From contig CM042092.1 in assembly GCA_023512835.1 (NCBI GenBank), positions 25,245,543-25,309,542 on the forward strand: 64,000 nt of DNA. Direction: 5' to 3'. Positions 38,202 through 50,900 of this stretch are shown here, piece by piece (the stretch's first letter is position 1; the number at the start of each line of letters is the position of its first letter). The position numbers were made by a program, and so were the translations under genes. The notes below the pieces were generated by a model, which was not told the origin of the DNA, made no database searches, and was given only the letters and a program-made list of their open reading frames with translations. The DNA comes from Taxillus chinensis (taxonomy: Eukaryota > Streptophyta > Magnoliopsida > Santalales > Loranthaceae).

Positions 38202-40269
38202 GAGGGAAATGCCATGTTGAATCCGGGTAGAAGCTGATGCTTTTCTGCACTAACGGAGCAGATATTGGCTGGAACAATGCGTTATTGGCTTTCCGTCCCT
38301 AAACCTTATTTTAATGGTCTCTTCTATAGTACGTCAGATAAGAAGAGTTTTCAGCCTGAGGTTACCCTGCCATCTGCCAGAACTGCAATTCCCTGTTGCT
38401 TTATTTTCACTCTGGTGAAACTGTACATTAGTCCATCTGCGGGCATGAACTAATGAAATGTAACACATTTTCGTAGGAGGGTGGAACCGTGGAGTAAGTG
38501 GACATCATGTTCTCTCGTGTTACCTGTAATCTTCCACTGATAAAGATAACAGTAACTTTGTAAAAAAAAATGCTGTATATAAGCTTGTGCTATTTGTTTT
38601 TTATATTCAACTTAACAATGGGGATGATATGGCATAATTTAAAATTTTAGAAATTAAGAATCAATAGGAAATAGGAAATGAGTTGTTTATGGTACAAGGC
38701 ATCTAAAAATCAGCCTTGTAAATGTTTCTTACCGAATTCATAAAATTTTTAATATTACACAGCATAAAATGTTTCAAATCTGATACTTAACAAAACCTTG
38801 GGAGAATCAATAGAAAATTAGTTTCGATCGGAGCAAAAGGTCATGAGACTGTAGCTCCCGGTGTCAAATACTTGTTCCGATCCGAGATTGTCCCGATTCC
38901 AAGATGTTGATTTTGGCTCGAGACCGTAGCTCCCAGATTTGAGACAGTAGCTCCAGGTCCAAGATTGTTAGTCGATCAAATTTGACTTTTTTGTAGGTGA
39001 GGTTATTTTGGTCATAATATTTTTATTTTTATTCGAAATTAAATACATGTTATTTTTTAAATTTCACCATTTATCGTTTTGGCTCTAAAAAATAAATTTA
39101 TTCAGTTTTTTAATTATATGTGGTATTGTGTTATGTCATTGCAACAGGCTCTCAACATTAATTTAATATGATAAAAAAAATTAACAAAAACTCACTATCA
39201 ATTAAAAAAAATAAGGCATGATTGAAACACCTGCTACCTAAGTAGCTAAAAAAGAAAGGTCTGTCATTTTTCAAATTCAAAAGTAGATTATGTGTGGATA
39301 AAAGTGAGCATCATGTAATGTCTAAAATTAATACCTATTTTAAAAATAAGAGCTTTTTACTTTGTTTTCTAAACATGTTCTTATTCTTAAAACAAAAAAA
39401 TATAATGTAGTGGCTAAAGAACTTAGGAAAGAAGGTTAGAGGGCGAAAGTCTTTTAAGTTTTAGCTTCTCTATATAATTCGAGAGCTTCTAAGAATGCGG
39501 GAAATAGGTAATCTTAATATAGTGGATTGACTCAAAAATCTTATATCTTTTTATTCACGTATTTATTTTATGCTAATTGATAGATTTTTATAACACAATA
39601 CTTATAATTAGGAATAATCATCGGTTAGTTGGGTAGATTACATCCGTTTACTAAATTAATTTTTTGGTTTTTTATCATGTCGATAGATTGCTTAACCTAT
39701 CCAAATTGATTTATTGATTTTTGGATTAAATCGGTTAATTCACAATATCAACACAAACTAGAATATGAAATCTAATATTTAATCATAACAAACCAAATCA
39801 AATAAATTGTCATCATAAAAAACATCTTTATATTAAAGACTTCTACTTTCAATTCATAAAATCTTTATATTTCTTACCGTATTTGAGAAAATTTATTATT
39901 TAGAAGTATTAATCGGTCGATTAGAGCGGGTTGCACTATTTGCTTAATTGATTTATTCGGTATTTCAGTTTGGGTTGATAGGTTAGTTAACCCGCACAAA
40001 TAGACATTTTTTTTTTTTTCGATTTTTAGTCGGTCGATCGGTTTATCGAGTTAAATTGATTTGTTAATTTTTCGTTAAATCTTACCTAGAATCAACAAAC
40101 CACTAATCCCTCAATCTAAAAGAAAAGTTTTTAAAAACCTATTAGTTGATGGTGAATTAGCAGTCTACGGTTGGTACTAGGGTAAAGTGATCATAATTAA
40201 ATGTGACAGTGGTTTAAGACTATAAGTGTTGTTGAACTAGATCCAAGGATTTAAAAGAACACAAAATAC
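38202..40269. other. 3' flank of the DnaJ gene and AT-rich spacer
   Basis: 38202-38600 is the probable 3' untranslated region. 38840-38970 repeats gtagctccc(a/g)g and cgagac/ccgag words. 39600-40080 is AT-rich with cggtcgatcgg palindromes. No gene. Confidence 0.5.
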
Positions 40270-41178
40270 CTATGTGTAGCCAAAAAGGTTTTGTAGTTAA
40301 AAGAGAACGGATGATATTGATTCACTCCCATGGTATCACAAGGCAAACCTACCTATTGAATGGTTCTTGGTTGCATGACTTATGTCATCACGGATTTCGT
40401 CCGGGGGAGGGGGAACCGCTTTTGGGGTGCGGTTCTCCCACCCTTTACCCGAATAGTGATGAAAAAATACAAAGTCACCACTTATTTTTTTGGGGTGCGC
40501 TAGTCACCTAAAATAGTCTACGTTGCCAAACTCGGATTCGGGAGTTTGTTACGTGCGGAAAAAATTAACACCCCGAACGCCCTTTAAATACCTATCTTAG
40601 GAGTTTAGAGGTTTCTAATTTGTTTTACTTGCTTGTTTAATTTTTGGTTATCTAATGTTAAATTTATTGTTTTCCTAATGGCTTAAAGTATCTACTCTTT
40701 TTATTATTATTTTTTCTAAATTCTTTATTAAAATTGAGTTAAATCAGATTCCCTAAAAGTCTGAGGGAGATCCTAAAAATTAAAATATTTCAAAAGACTA
40801 ATTTAGCCCTAAATGAATTTTATGAAGCACTCAAGAATTTATCTAAAAAAAATTCTAAAAAAATCAAAGAATAAGAAATGTTTGATGAAATGATTTTTGC
40901 TTGTTTTTTTTGTTTTGTTTTTGTTTTTGTTTTTGTTTCTATTTTTATTTTTTTGTTTTTGTTTTTTTGTTTTAAAATATCTTTATTTTGATTTTAAAAG
41001 CACATTTTTTTTTATCTTGAAAGAACATCAAAGAAAACATATTTTTTAAAAGAATCTCAAGCAAACAAAATAAAAGTGTTGGTGAGTGATTAGTGGCATC
41101 CATAAAAAAAGCAAACTCACTTCTTTTTTTTTTTTGCTCTTTTTTTTTCACACTTGTTTTTCTCTCTTTTTTTATTTG

Positions 41179-41276
<98 letters not shown>

Positions 41277-43518
41277 ACATTTCCCCTCATCTTTTCACTA
41301 TGTGTTTGGTTTACATCATTAAAGAGGCGTTGGGACAAAGCCCATTTGTACAAAATTTTTAATGGCCACGCTAACATCCACCTAAGGCCAAAAAGAAAAC
41401 GAATACACCTAAAAAAGGCTCAAATAGAATAGAAAAAAAAAACTCCAAAATGAAACAAATACAAAACATAAGAAAGAGGAAAAGCAGATGTCAAAACGAA
41501 AAGGTTTAACAGATCGGGACTTTAAAACCATGGGAGCAAAACATGTATATTGAAAACAATGAAAATATGAACAAACATCACCCGATTAGCAAAACTCCAA
41601 GGGGACCGGAAGTGATACGACAACAAATAAGCAATATGGGAGCTCTCTTTCCGTTAGCAAATAACCGATCGGTAACAAATCCCCAAATCACGGTCAATGG
41701 GTAAGCAAAAACGGCAACAACAATAAATCATCCATGCTTCCTCCGGTGCCAACACGAGTCCAATACTAGTCAACAAAAACACTCACGAGAGAAAGAGAGA
41801 AGAAGAACAAGGTTTGCTCAATAAACTCACAAAAACAAATTAACTTCACTGCGGTGGAAGAAGACAAACAAACACATGCAACAATAGAAGATAAAAGAAG
41901 GGCGAGGTAACTACATATGATGGATTGCAAAACCACTAGCCAAAGCTCAAGCTAACGGTGACAATGCGAGCGAGAATAAGCAAGTGAAGCAATGACAAAA
42001 TCAAAACAAAACGGAAAATAGGGAAAATAAACACACATCAGACCAAATGGGTTTCTCTCGAATGTTACTCCTTTCTCCAATTATACGAACTGGAAGTCCT
42101 TCGTGAACGTTGATTAGCCGTCGTGGTATCTTGGGTCTCCTCCTTGGTCGCTTGGGGTCACGCAAGGATGGTAGCAACCTTGGGTCAGATTTTGATGACA
42201 CATTGGACGATTGGTGTCTCCATCGGATTTGAAAGAGATAGAGATGGGGGTTTTCGTGGGGAACGGCAAACGTTAGCCATCGTTGGAGGTGGGTGTGGGC
42301 GTGGCGGATTAGCATGGCAACGCCGTGGAAGACTAAGGCAACGGCTACTCTCGTGACATAGAAAGGGGAGGATGGGGGAAGCAGGACAACGATCGGAGGT
42401 GCACTTTCCTGGCCGGGAGACTCTGTGGAGGTGGAAGGTGGAGGTTGAAGGTTGAAATTTTGATTTTATTTTTGAATCGTGAACAAAGCCCCCTGTGCCT
42501 AGGGTTTCGATTGGCTTTTTATAAGAGAGGAAGGAAAAGGGTTTGGTTTGAATTGGGGTGGCAAGGACACGATTTGGAGATGGGTTTGGCATGTAAGGGC
42601 CGTATGAGCGTGGGCTGCGGCGAAGGAAAGCCGATTTCGGCAAGGTTGGGGAAAGAGGGGAAGGAAAAAGGGGAAGGAATCGTACCACTAGAGGATCGGG
42701 CGCCGCATCGTTGCGTCTCGCTAACAACGTACGGGGAAGAAGAAGGCTTCGTTCCGCGTTGTAACTGCTCGTGAAAGAGACGATACGGGATCGACGGGAG
42801 AGAGAGAGTTGACCGCCTTTTATTTTTCTTTTCTTTTTTTGTTTTTCTTTTTTTTGTTTTTATTTTTTAAAACTAATAAATAGGTGACATGTGGGCTAGG
42901 TTAGAAGGGGAGAAAAAAGAAAGAGAAAGATGAATTGTTGTTGCTTCATTTTGTAATCTTTAAGCGATATTTTGAGTTTTTGGGATCGGTAAAATAATTT
43001 GATTTCCAATAAAATGTAAAAAATTAATTTTTGGATTCGGGCGTCGCTATGAGCAATCCCGTATCTTTTCTTCTTGAAAATGAGTTTATTTTTGTCCCAA
43101 AATTATCTGTGCGTCCCTAAATTGATTTATGCCTGAAAAAGTATTTTTTTATTTTTTAAAAATAAGCTACGTGAGTGAATATATGCAATATATACGTTGA
43201 AATTCTCGAGAATGATGAGACGATTAATAAAATAAGATTCGTGACCTGATATAGAGTGTCGTTTTAAAGGTCGCGTGTTATTTGCCCGTCGTTAGCGGTC
43301 TAAATGCTATTCGACCATAACTTTCTCGTTTGACCTCGAATTGAGCGCAGTCAAAGGTGTTGATCTTCAAATTTGATTCTCTATCACTTGGAACTAGATT
43401 TTTGGCATTTAAAAACCTTTTTAAAGAAGTCGTTGAAATTGCGCTTTTTGAATCAACAGTCACGTCTCTTTAATTGTACAAAATGGTTAACAAACAAAAA
43501 GAAGTCTAAAGCGAAAAA
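40270..43518. mobile_element. Tat/Ogre-like LTR material, copy 2 (continues after 45859)
   Basis: The box at 40390-40590 (cggatttcgtccggg, aaagtcaccacttat, ttcgggagtttgttacgtgc, aacaccccgaacgcc) parallels copies at 30010 and 60480. It is followed by a T/G-rich stretch, a long TC repeat, GC-rich text at 42000-42780, and at 43310-43400 a cataactttctcgtttgacc / gtcaaaggtgttgatc block shared with copy 3. Interrupted by a solo Tekay LTR at 43519. No coding domain. Confidence 0.55.
41183..41269. repeat. (TC)n microsatellite, about 43 units
   Basis: Uninterrupted TC repeat within the Tat/Ogre-like block, at the position where copy 3 has a CT-rich stretch. Confidence 0.95.
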
Positions 43519-45400
43519 TGTCACGCCCCGAATTCCGGGAACCGGAACCGGGTACATGACTTCCCTTGCCCACACTCCGAAAGGTCAAGGGGTTGGTGAC
43601 TAGCACCCAATAGAGACTACACATGGTCTTTGTCTCAAATATGCAACCTGTACGATCATACATCAAGGGTAATCCTATACTTTCCCATATATCATCATGC
43701 ATACAAGAGTCAAACAGTTATACGGACATCACATCATACGGTATGCAAATACAACTATCCACGGACCCATGTTCGGGATATCACGTAAAACAATACGAAT
43801 ATAACGTATCATACATCGAGTAGTGGGCGTCCTCTGAAGAAAGTCCTCCACTAGTCTCGGGTCACTCTGAAAGGGTAAACAACAAGTAGGGGTGAGCGTC
43901 AAGCTCAGTAGGTGACCCTAACACTCCACATCATGCAACACATATAAGTCTATACTATATGCTTAGTGTACTCGTGCACCGTGTAGTGTGCACAATCATC
44001 GAGACTCGACTGCAACAAGCATCAAGACAACTTGTCCACGATCCTCCATGGGATCCCGACTCGGGGCACTCGTCCCTAGCTCCACGAGCTCAGCAGCTCG
44101 ACTCGGGCCTTAGCTTTGTCCACTGCGAATATGCCCTGCCATGGTGCCACACGAGCTATCGTCGGTGCGTATGCCTCACATAACCACATAGCACCATTGG
44201 TGCATCACGGTGAAAACTTCAAACAAGTCACGGAGTTCATGCCCAATACCTCACATCAACATACTAACATTAGTATGGCATGTCATTCTCAACATTTCCT
44301 TTGAATTGTAGTAAGTCTTCACAAGTAAATCCTCAACCCTTGATTTATGAAGGAAGTACTCATAACATTATTTTCTTGAAATTAAAAGTCCCGGCATTGG
44401 GTTCCCTTATCATAAATAAGATAATCCGATTTTTGGGGATTTTTAAGAGATGTCTAACCCCACTTTCTAAAAATTCACCACTACGAACTTTTGGGTTTTT
44501 TCGGATTTTACACTAAATCCCAATTTTCACATTTTGAAATAGTGGGAATTAATTTTTCTAGTATTTTCTTTGAATCCAAATGGGGTATTTCATTATTTAC
44601 ATTGTAACTTAAGTATTAAATGTGGAGAGGCATAATGGTTTATAATGTAAATGTCCGGTGCATTGCGCTTACCTTTCTTTGGTCTTATTTCTCTCTACCC
44701 ATTTGATGCTCAGGATCGATGCTACGGATCATTTGTTTTCTTCTACGGACTTGATGCTCCGGGTGATGCTACGGATCCTTTGTTTGTTCTTACGGATTTG
44801 ATTACTCAGAACTGCGATCGGACTAGCTCCTCGGACTAACTCCTCGGACTAACTACTATGGACTCTTGATCGGGATTAACTCTCGGACTGTTGATCCGAC
44901 TACTCCTCCGGACTCCGATCCAGACTAGCCCAGGCTCACTCCATATGCAATCACGAATCTTGACTGCATGCTTCTGACTACTAACTCTGACTCCACAGTC
45001 CTAGACTCCATATTCTTGGTAAGTCCAGTCGACTCTAAAACTAGCTTGAGTCTGTTCATCATCCTTTTTGCTTATTCTTGTATAGGACCAACACAGTGAC
45101 CCCAGACAGCTCGTAAACATCTTTTTACGCGATAAGCTGCAATATTTACCTCAAAATGCATACTAAACGCCTACAATTTGCACGATAACATCATAAATCC
45201 ACCTAAATCATATATTAATCTGGATCTAAATCTAAACCTCCATGGTTGACTTCTCGACCCTCGTAAAATACACTCTCGATACATCCACAGATCACGTATT
45301 CGAGAGATAGGATCGAAATAAGACAATTAAGGACAACTTCCGGAAGATTATTTACGACCCACGAGCTCCAATCGCCCCAAATCCTAAAATGCTCTTCACC

Positions 45401-45468
<68 letters not shown>

Positions 45469-45859
45469 CTCAAACATGCACTGCCAATAAGTGGCGATTA
45501 AAGATATAAGGCGATTCTTAATTATATATATCCCGTTGCCACTAATTGGCCTCCGACAATAATTGACCCAAACGTAATAATTGACCTCTAGGGTCACGAA
45601 CTCCCAATTGAGTCAAATTATGTTTTAGCTCGAAATAACGGGCCCAACACTGTCGAGATATTATCCACTCAAATGACTCCCAAACGCAAAGTCGACCAGT
45701 AAACCCCCAAAAGTCGACAATCGGGGTGACGGGGCCCCGACTCGAAATCGGGCCCAAGTACAATCAAAATGCTCACATCGACAGTTGCGTTACCGTCCGG
45801 ATAGTTACATTCCCATAGAATGACTATCTCTCAAAACTACCGAAATACGAGTCTTTAAA
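43519..45859 (-). mobile_element. Solo LTR of the Tekay family, target duplication AAAAA
   Basis: Colinear with the two Tekay LTRs over its whole length, from tgtcacgcccc to gagtcttta, including remnants of the 27-bp array (about 44810-44935), a TATA region and a GA leader. Five A precede it (43514-43518). Seven A follow the terminal ttt, which fits A-CA-AAAAA with the C lost. Inserted into the Tat/Ogre-like block. Strongly diverged, with many small indels. Confidence 0.82.
45402..45465. repeat. (CT)n microsatellite in the solo LTR leader
   Basis: About 32 CT units where the intact LTRs have 6-9. Confidence 0.9.
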
Positions 45860-46144
45860 AAAATGAATGTGTATATCCGACCGGACAAAAGGGTACAGCA
45901 GTGCTCCTCTTTGTGTATCGTTTGTGTCACAAATGGTGCGTAAAGATAAAACGGACATGTTTTGGACGGGTTGGACTACTTACCTTGCTCTGTTGCCAAA
46001 GGAAGGTGGGTGTCAAGAAGAAATGGAAAGAAGGTCGTAAAGCTAGTGGAAATTGAATAAAGTTGAAAAGGCATTTAAGGTTTGATTGAAGTTAAGGCGT
46101 ATTGACAAACAAGGATGAAAAAGGCGGGTAGGCCTAACGAAAAA

Positions 46145-46770
46145 TTGAGAAGACATCCAGGGCCTAAGAGAAATTGAAAAGGCAAGGTGGGATAGATGCG
46201 GAGAGCCCATTGCGGACTTCCAAGCAGAGAAAATAGAAAAGGATAAGTGTGGGGGAACCACTGTGGACTTACTTGAAATTAAAAAGAAAATGTGGGATAG
46301 GTGCGGGGAGCTCTGCTGCGGACTTCCCGAAATTAAATTTAACAAGTGAGGATAGGTAGCGGAGAAATGCAGGTGGACTTCTCAAAAGATGAAACAGAAA
46401 AAGTGAGATAAGTGCGGGGGAGGCTGCACTGCGGACTTACAAGTAAATTTAAAAGGCGAGGATAATTCTGGGGACTGCCCGGTGGACTTCTGGAAGGATA
46501 AAACGAGAAAAGGTTGGATAGGTGCGAGGGAATTGCTGCGGACTTCCCAAAAGTAAATTTAAAAGCTGAGGATAGTTACAGGGGACTTGTGGTGGACTTC
46601 CTAAAAGAATGAAAAAGAAAGGTGGGATAGGTGCGGGAGCGCTGCGGACTTCCCGAGAAAATTTAAGCGAGGGTAGTTATCGGAGGCTGCGGTTGAACAT
46701 CCTGAAAGAATGAAAAAGAAAAGTGAGATAGGTGCGGAATTGGCTGCAAGCTTCCCGAAGGGATAAAAGA
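46145..46770. repeat. Minisatellite with alternating ~55-bp subunits
   Basis: Subunit A (gtgggataggtgcgggga ... tgcggacttcccgaa) alternates with subunit B (gcgaggatagtta ... ggtggacttc ... aaaagaatgaaaaag), giving a ~110-bp higher-order period repeated about five times with decay. Lies in the Tat/Ogre-like material between the solo LTR and the Sirevirus. 45860-46144 is unique spacer of the same block. Confidence 0.8.
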
Positions 46771-46789
46771 TAAGGGAATATGGGGGATG

Positions 46790-47950
46790 TGATGGTCCAC
46801 TTGGAGCTAAAAGGGGGGGTGAATAGAGCTCTTATTCGAACTCTTCTTTTCTACTTAAGAACTTTAAAGACTTACTGGTTTAAGTGATAAAATCTATTTA
46901 CGGAAGATAACCAGGATAGTGGAAGTATTTTGTTTTATTATCACCAAGTGATTACAACAAAATAAACAGAACTCTCTTGTTCCTCTGTTTCTGACTTTGA
47001 ATTCACACACTAGCCAGTGCCTTTACATCTTTTTGCACTTAGCCGCTCTGGCCTTTCTATTTTTACATGAAGTATAAGTATGAATATTTATCTGAAAACA
47101 TTCTAGAAGACAACCTTGGAACTTGAAGTTCCGGAATGCGTTCGTTGCCCTAATATCCTAAGTGTCTATGCACGCATGCGCTGCGGATTGTGGAGCTCAA
47201 GATCTTGGACTTGAAGAGTATAAGTGTCTTTGTGAGTTTAGAGATCCGATTAAGGTTGTGTCCACATATCCGGATGATCCACGTGTAAGATTACTGCTTG
47301 TTATAAATACGTTAATCTTACATCGGGACAAAGACGGTGATAACTTTAAATCCGGTTTCATTGGAGCGATGTCTTCTTGGTCCGGTGTAATTTTCGCTTA
47401 CTCCGTAATTAATGAAGCTCGGAACCTTACTCAGTATGGGTGGTTGCTTACTCAGTGTCTTATTGAGTCCTAGAATCCTGTAATCGTGTCGTGACTTCTC
47501 ACTCCGCATGTAAGTTCACTTACTCCGTATGTAAGTTCCTTACTCCGTATGTAAGTTCCTTACTCCGTATGTAAGTTCACTTACTCTAGTGTGTAAGTTG
47601 CTTACTCAAGTGTGTAAAGTTACTTACTCCGTATGTAAGTTCTTACTCAAACGAGTAATAAATCCGGATTACTTGCTCCGCGTCTATTTTCACCTCCGTG
47701 CTTATTTTCCTTACTCACACTTATCGTCCTACACTCTATAAATAATTATCTTGGTTATTTACCAGTATTTGATAACCAGTAACTCTTGTAGGATCAGGAT
47801 TATGTATCTATCCTTAGCTTTGCTCTCACTTGAGTGCGTCTTTGGATTAATGACATACATACCATGATGATCAAATAAACACGAAGGATCTAGGATCAAA
47901 TTACGCGCTAGGCTTTAGCGTCGTTATCAAATTACAGGTTTGATCTGACA
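46790..47950 (-). repeat. 3' LTR of the Sirevirus element
   Basis: 1161 bp from tgatggtccac to gatctgaca on the plus strand. Contains the cttactccgtatgtaagttc array at 47510-47650. Confidence 0.85.
47510..47650. repeat. ~20-bp tandem array in the Sirevirus LTR
   Basis: About six or seven units of ccttactccgtatgtaagtt with variants (cactcaagtgtgtaag). Confidence 0.85.
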
Positions 47951-47965
47951 ATCTCCCCGATTATG
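47951..47965 (-). promoter_or_regulatory. Polypurine tract of the Sirevirus element
   Basis: Minus strand reads cataatcggggagat directly before the LTR start TGTCAGATC. Confidence 0.6.
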
Positions 47966-50900
47966 GATATGCACTAACACTTTGTATCTGATCAGTAAGC
48001 GATGCGAGCGAATATCATCACGAATACACAACCTGAGCAATTTCATTGATCAGCGACTAAATCACAAATCGGCCTTATCTGATTTTTCACTTAAGATGCA
48101 CATAAGTACTCATCTTTGAAGATCATAATTCTTGCCTCTCTCTCTTAGCTCAATTTATCTGTCTGCATCGTAAAGGTGGAGTGTTGGCTCCGATATTTGT
48201 CCATGATTAGAAACGATTTAATGAAATGGCAAACAAAGGCTCCGCGTTATCTCCGTCATTTGTTGTAGCCTAGCCTTTGCCCCCGGAATGTCGCCTTGAG
48301 TTTCTCGGTAGAGCGCGGTGTGATACTAACTCTTCGTATAGTCCGACTTTCTTCACGGCGATTAGTACGAGACACGAGGTTCCCATTGATTCTTCCCCCC
48401 TGAAGTGCTCCACGATCGATGAGAATCAATGAGAATCATCTACTTGGATTGAATCATGAAGACGACGGCCGTCATGAAGTGTGGCGACATGATCCGATAC
48501 GGAATGAGGATGGTTGAGAGAGTTTTCCGAACTTTTTTATCTTGACGATTCCGTCGATGTAAGTGTGAATTAACTCCACTTCGGGAAGATAGCCCTCGTT
48601 CCGAGCATGGCGGAACTTGAACAAGTGCCCGTCTTAGCGTAAAGAGATGGAAACGACCTCGTCTCCTTTTAGCGACTCTCGAGAAGTTATCAATATGTTA
48701 CTAGTAAAAAGCCTCTATAGAACAAAGAGTACGAATGTCGGACGGAGAGAAAGGATACATTTGAAAAGACATCTTCTCTCGGTGACAGCCTTGGCCTTAG
48801 AGCCTTCGTTGCCTTACCCGACTTAAATCACTTATCGGACCAGATCCGAACTCGCATGGGATGGGAGGAAGGTACAGGTGCGGATGAAGAGGATGGAGGA
48901 GGAGGCTGGAGGTGCGATGAGAGGCTAGGTTGAGAAGACGGCTTCGTTTGGGAATTTGAACTCACTGAACCACGAAGTGGCGAGGCGGCTTCTCGTCAAG
49001 GAAGATGGTTGTGGGGGCGAAGGGTAGACGGATCGGATGACACTTTCTCCGGTTTGCGAGATCGCGGGAAGCCCGCGGGAGGACGAGCCATGTTGCGCCG
49101 GTCCGCGAAGGAAGTAGATAGTGAATGAACGAGGTGGCGATAAGATCCATTTTACCTTTCCGTCGAAGTGGAGAAGTCGATGAGGCGGAGAGTAGTCGGG
49201 GCGAGGGCATCGGCTTTGGCGGCGATGGCGGAAATTTGGTCGCTTTGAGCGTAAGCATGGCGGTCCGGTGAGCGGAAAGCACGGCATCGGGTGGACCGTG
49301 CCAAGGAGAGCACGCCAGCTAACTACGGAGCTTTTGAGACTCCGCATGAACGAAGCGGGAGTGCGGTGGGAGAAATCCTGCCGAAGTAACGCGACGACGA
49401 GGCATCCGGACGTCGAGGCATCCGGAGCTCGGAGCATCCGGAGCATTGGAGGCATCGGAGCAGACCCGCTTCGACGGACAAGTCATTACGGGAATCACGG
49501 CGGCGGGGGGAAGGGAGCCCGGCCTTAGCGGGAGAAGGACTTCGGGTCGCGAGGTGGGCACGAGGGTGTGGAGAACGACATCGGGAATGGCGGCCGTAGA
49601 AGGCGTGGTCCGATCCCGGATGGTCTGCCTCGGGATTGGGTGTTGCGTGTGTAAAACACCGGAGATCGTTGTCGAGAATGGAGGAGGTGTGGGCTAGAGT
49701 GAAGCGGAGCCGGAGATCCGTTAAGGTGGCCGGAGAGATGGTCGAGGTAATCTGGGTTGAGGTAGAGGAGGCAAGGGGAGGCTTCGGAAGCGGTCGGGAC
49801 GTCAGCGGTGTCGCGGCAACGCGGTATCGCCGCCCGGCGGCTATAGCGGATGTGGAGGGAGTGGGGACATCGGCGGAGGCGAGGAAGCGTCTCGGCGCGG
49901 CTGCGTTGAGAGGGCCCGCGACCTCGGGTGTTCGGCACGGACGCTTGGGTGGGAGGCCGTGAGTGGGAGCGCGACTACGGACCCCGAATCGGGAGGATCG
50001 GTGTCTGAAGCCCGACCTCGGGGGAGCAGGTTGTCGGAGGGTCCGTAATTTGCCTTGTTGTTCGAGGGCGGGGAGAGACGCGGAGTCCTACATTGGGTGC
50101 GCGGTCGTACTCCGTCCGGCGTAAGATGACGAAGGTAAGAAGGCGAGGGAAACGAGACACCATCGACTTAGGCGAAATGGTCCGGACGAAGATGCCCGGA
50201 AGACCAGGCGAGGATGCGCCAGAAGGAATGGTTTTGTGACCGTTGCGACAAACGAAATAAAACGTCCCAAATCCATCGGAAGACCTTCAAAATGCTGTAC
50301 ATGGCCATAGAAGATCGTACGGGCCCGAGTCGAGGAGCGATGTGCGGGCCTGTAGGCATCGGTGAGAATGATCGCCATCGTCGATAGCGACCACGGAAGG
50401 ATTTCACCTTGTATTATTCCCCTTTGGTTGTACACCCATAGAAGCCGCCATCGGTTCGGCATCAGACACGTGGTTCCCCGAGAGGAAGGTGAAAGAGCGG
50501 CGCGGAGAACGACGGAGTGATGATGATGGATTCGCCGCGGACATGAGAGGTTATGGAATCGGTAGTGCGCGAATCGAAGTTGGTAATACTCAAGAATGTC
50601 GTCGATAAAAAGATCGATGGGATTGGAGACCGGAGTTGAGTATGTGCGAGGCTTCAAGAAGAGAGGCGAATGGTGAAACCAATCCGAGGATTAGAAACGA
50701 CATTCAATCAACTAGATGGCAGGATTAACGCGGAAAGAAAGATTCGGGTGCCATTGCGAGATTTGATGGGAAGGAAAGAGGGAAAGGTGGTCTTGACGAT
50801 GAGAAGAGCAACGAGAGGGTTAGGGATTTGAAATAAGCAATACTCGTACTCCGCGGGAATGATCCGAACATAAGACAAGTCGTGAATGTCGTGGGTCACG

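Noticed and set aside
41086..41432. Ser/Leu-repeat protein frames
   Set aside because: Produced by the TC microsatellite.
48925..49962. Dense overlapping frames suggesting a bacterial-type gene cluster in the GC-rich stretch
   Set aside because: They lie inside a plant Sirevirus between RNase H and the 3' LTR, show no domain, and high GC alone keeps frames open.
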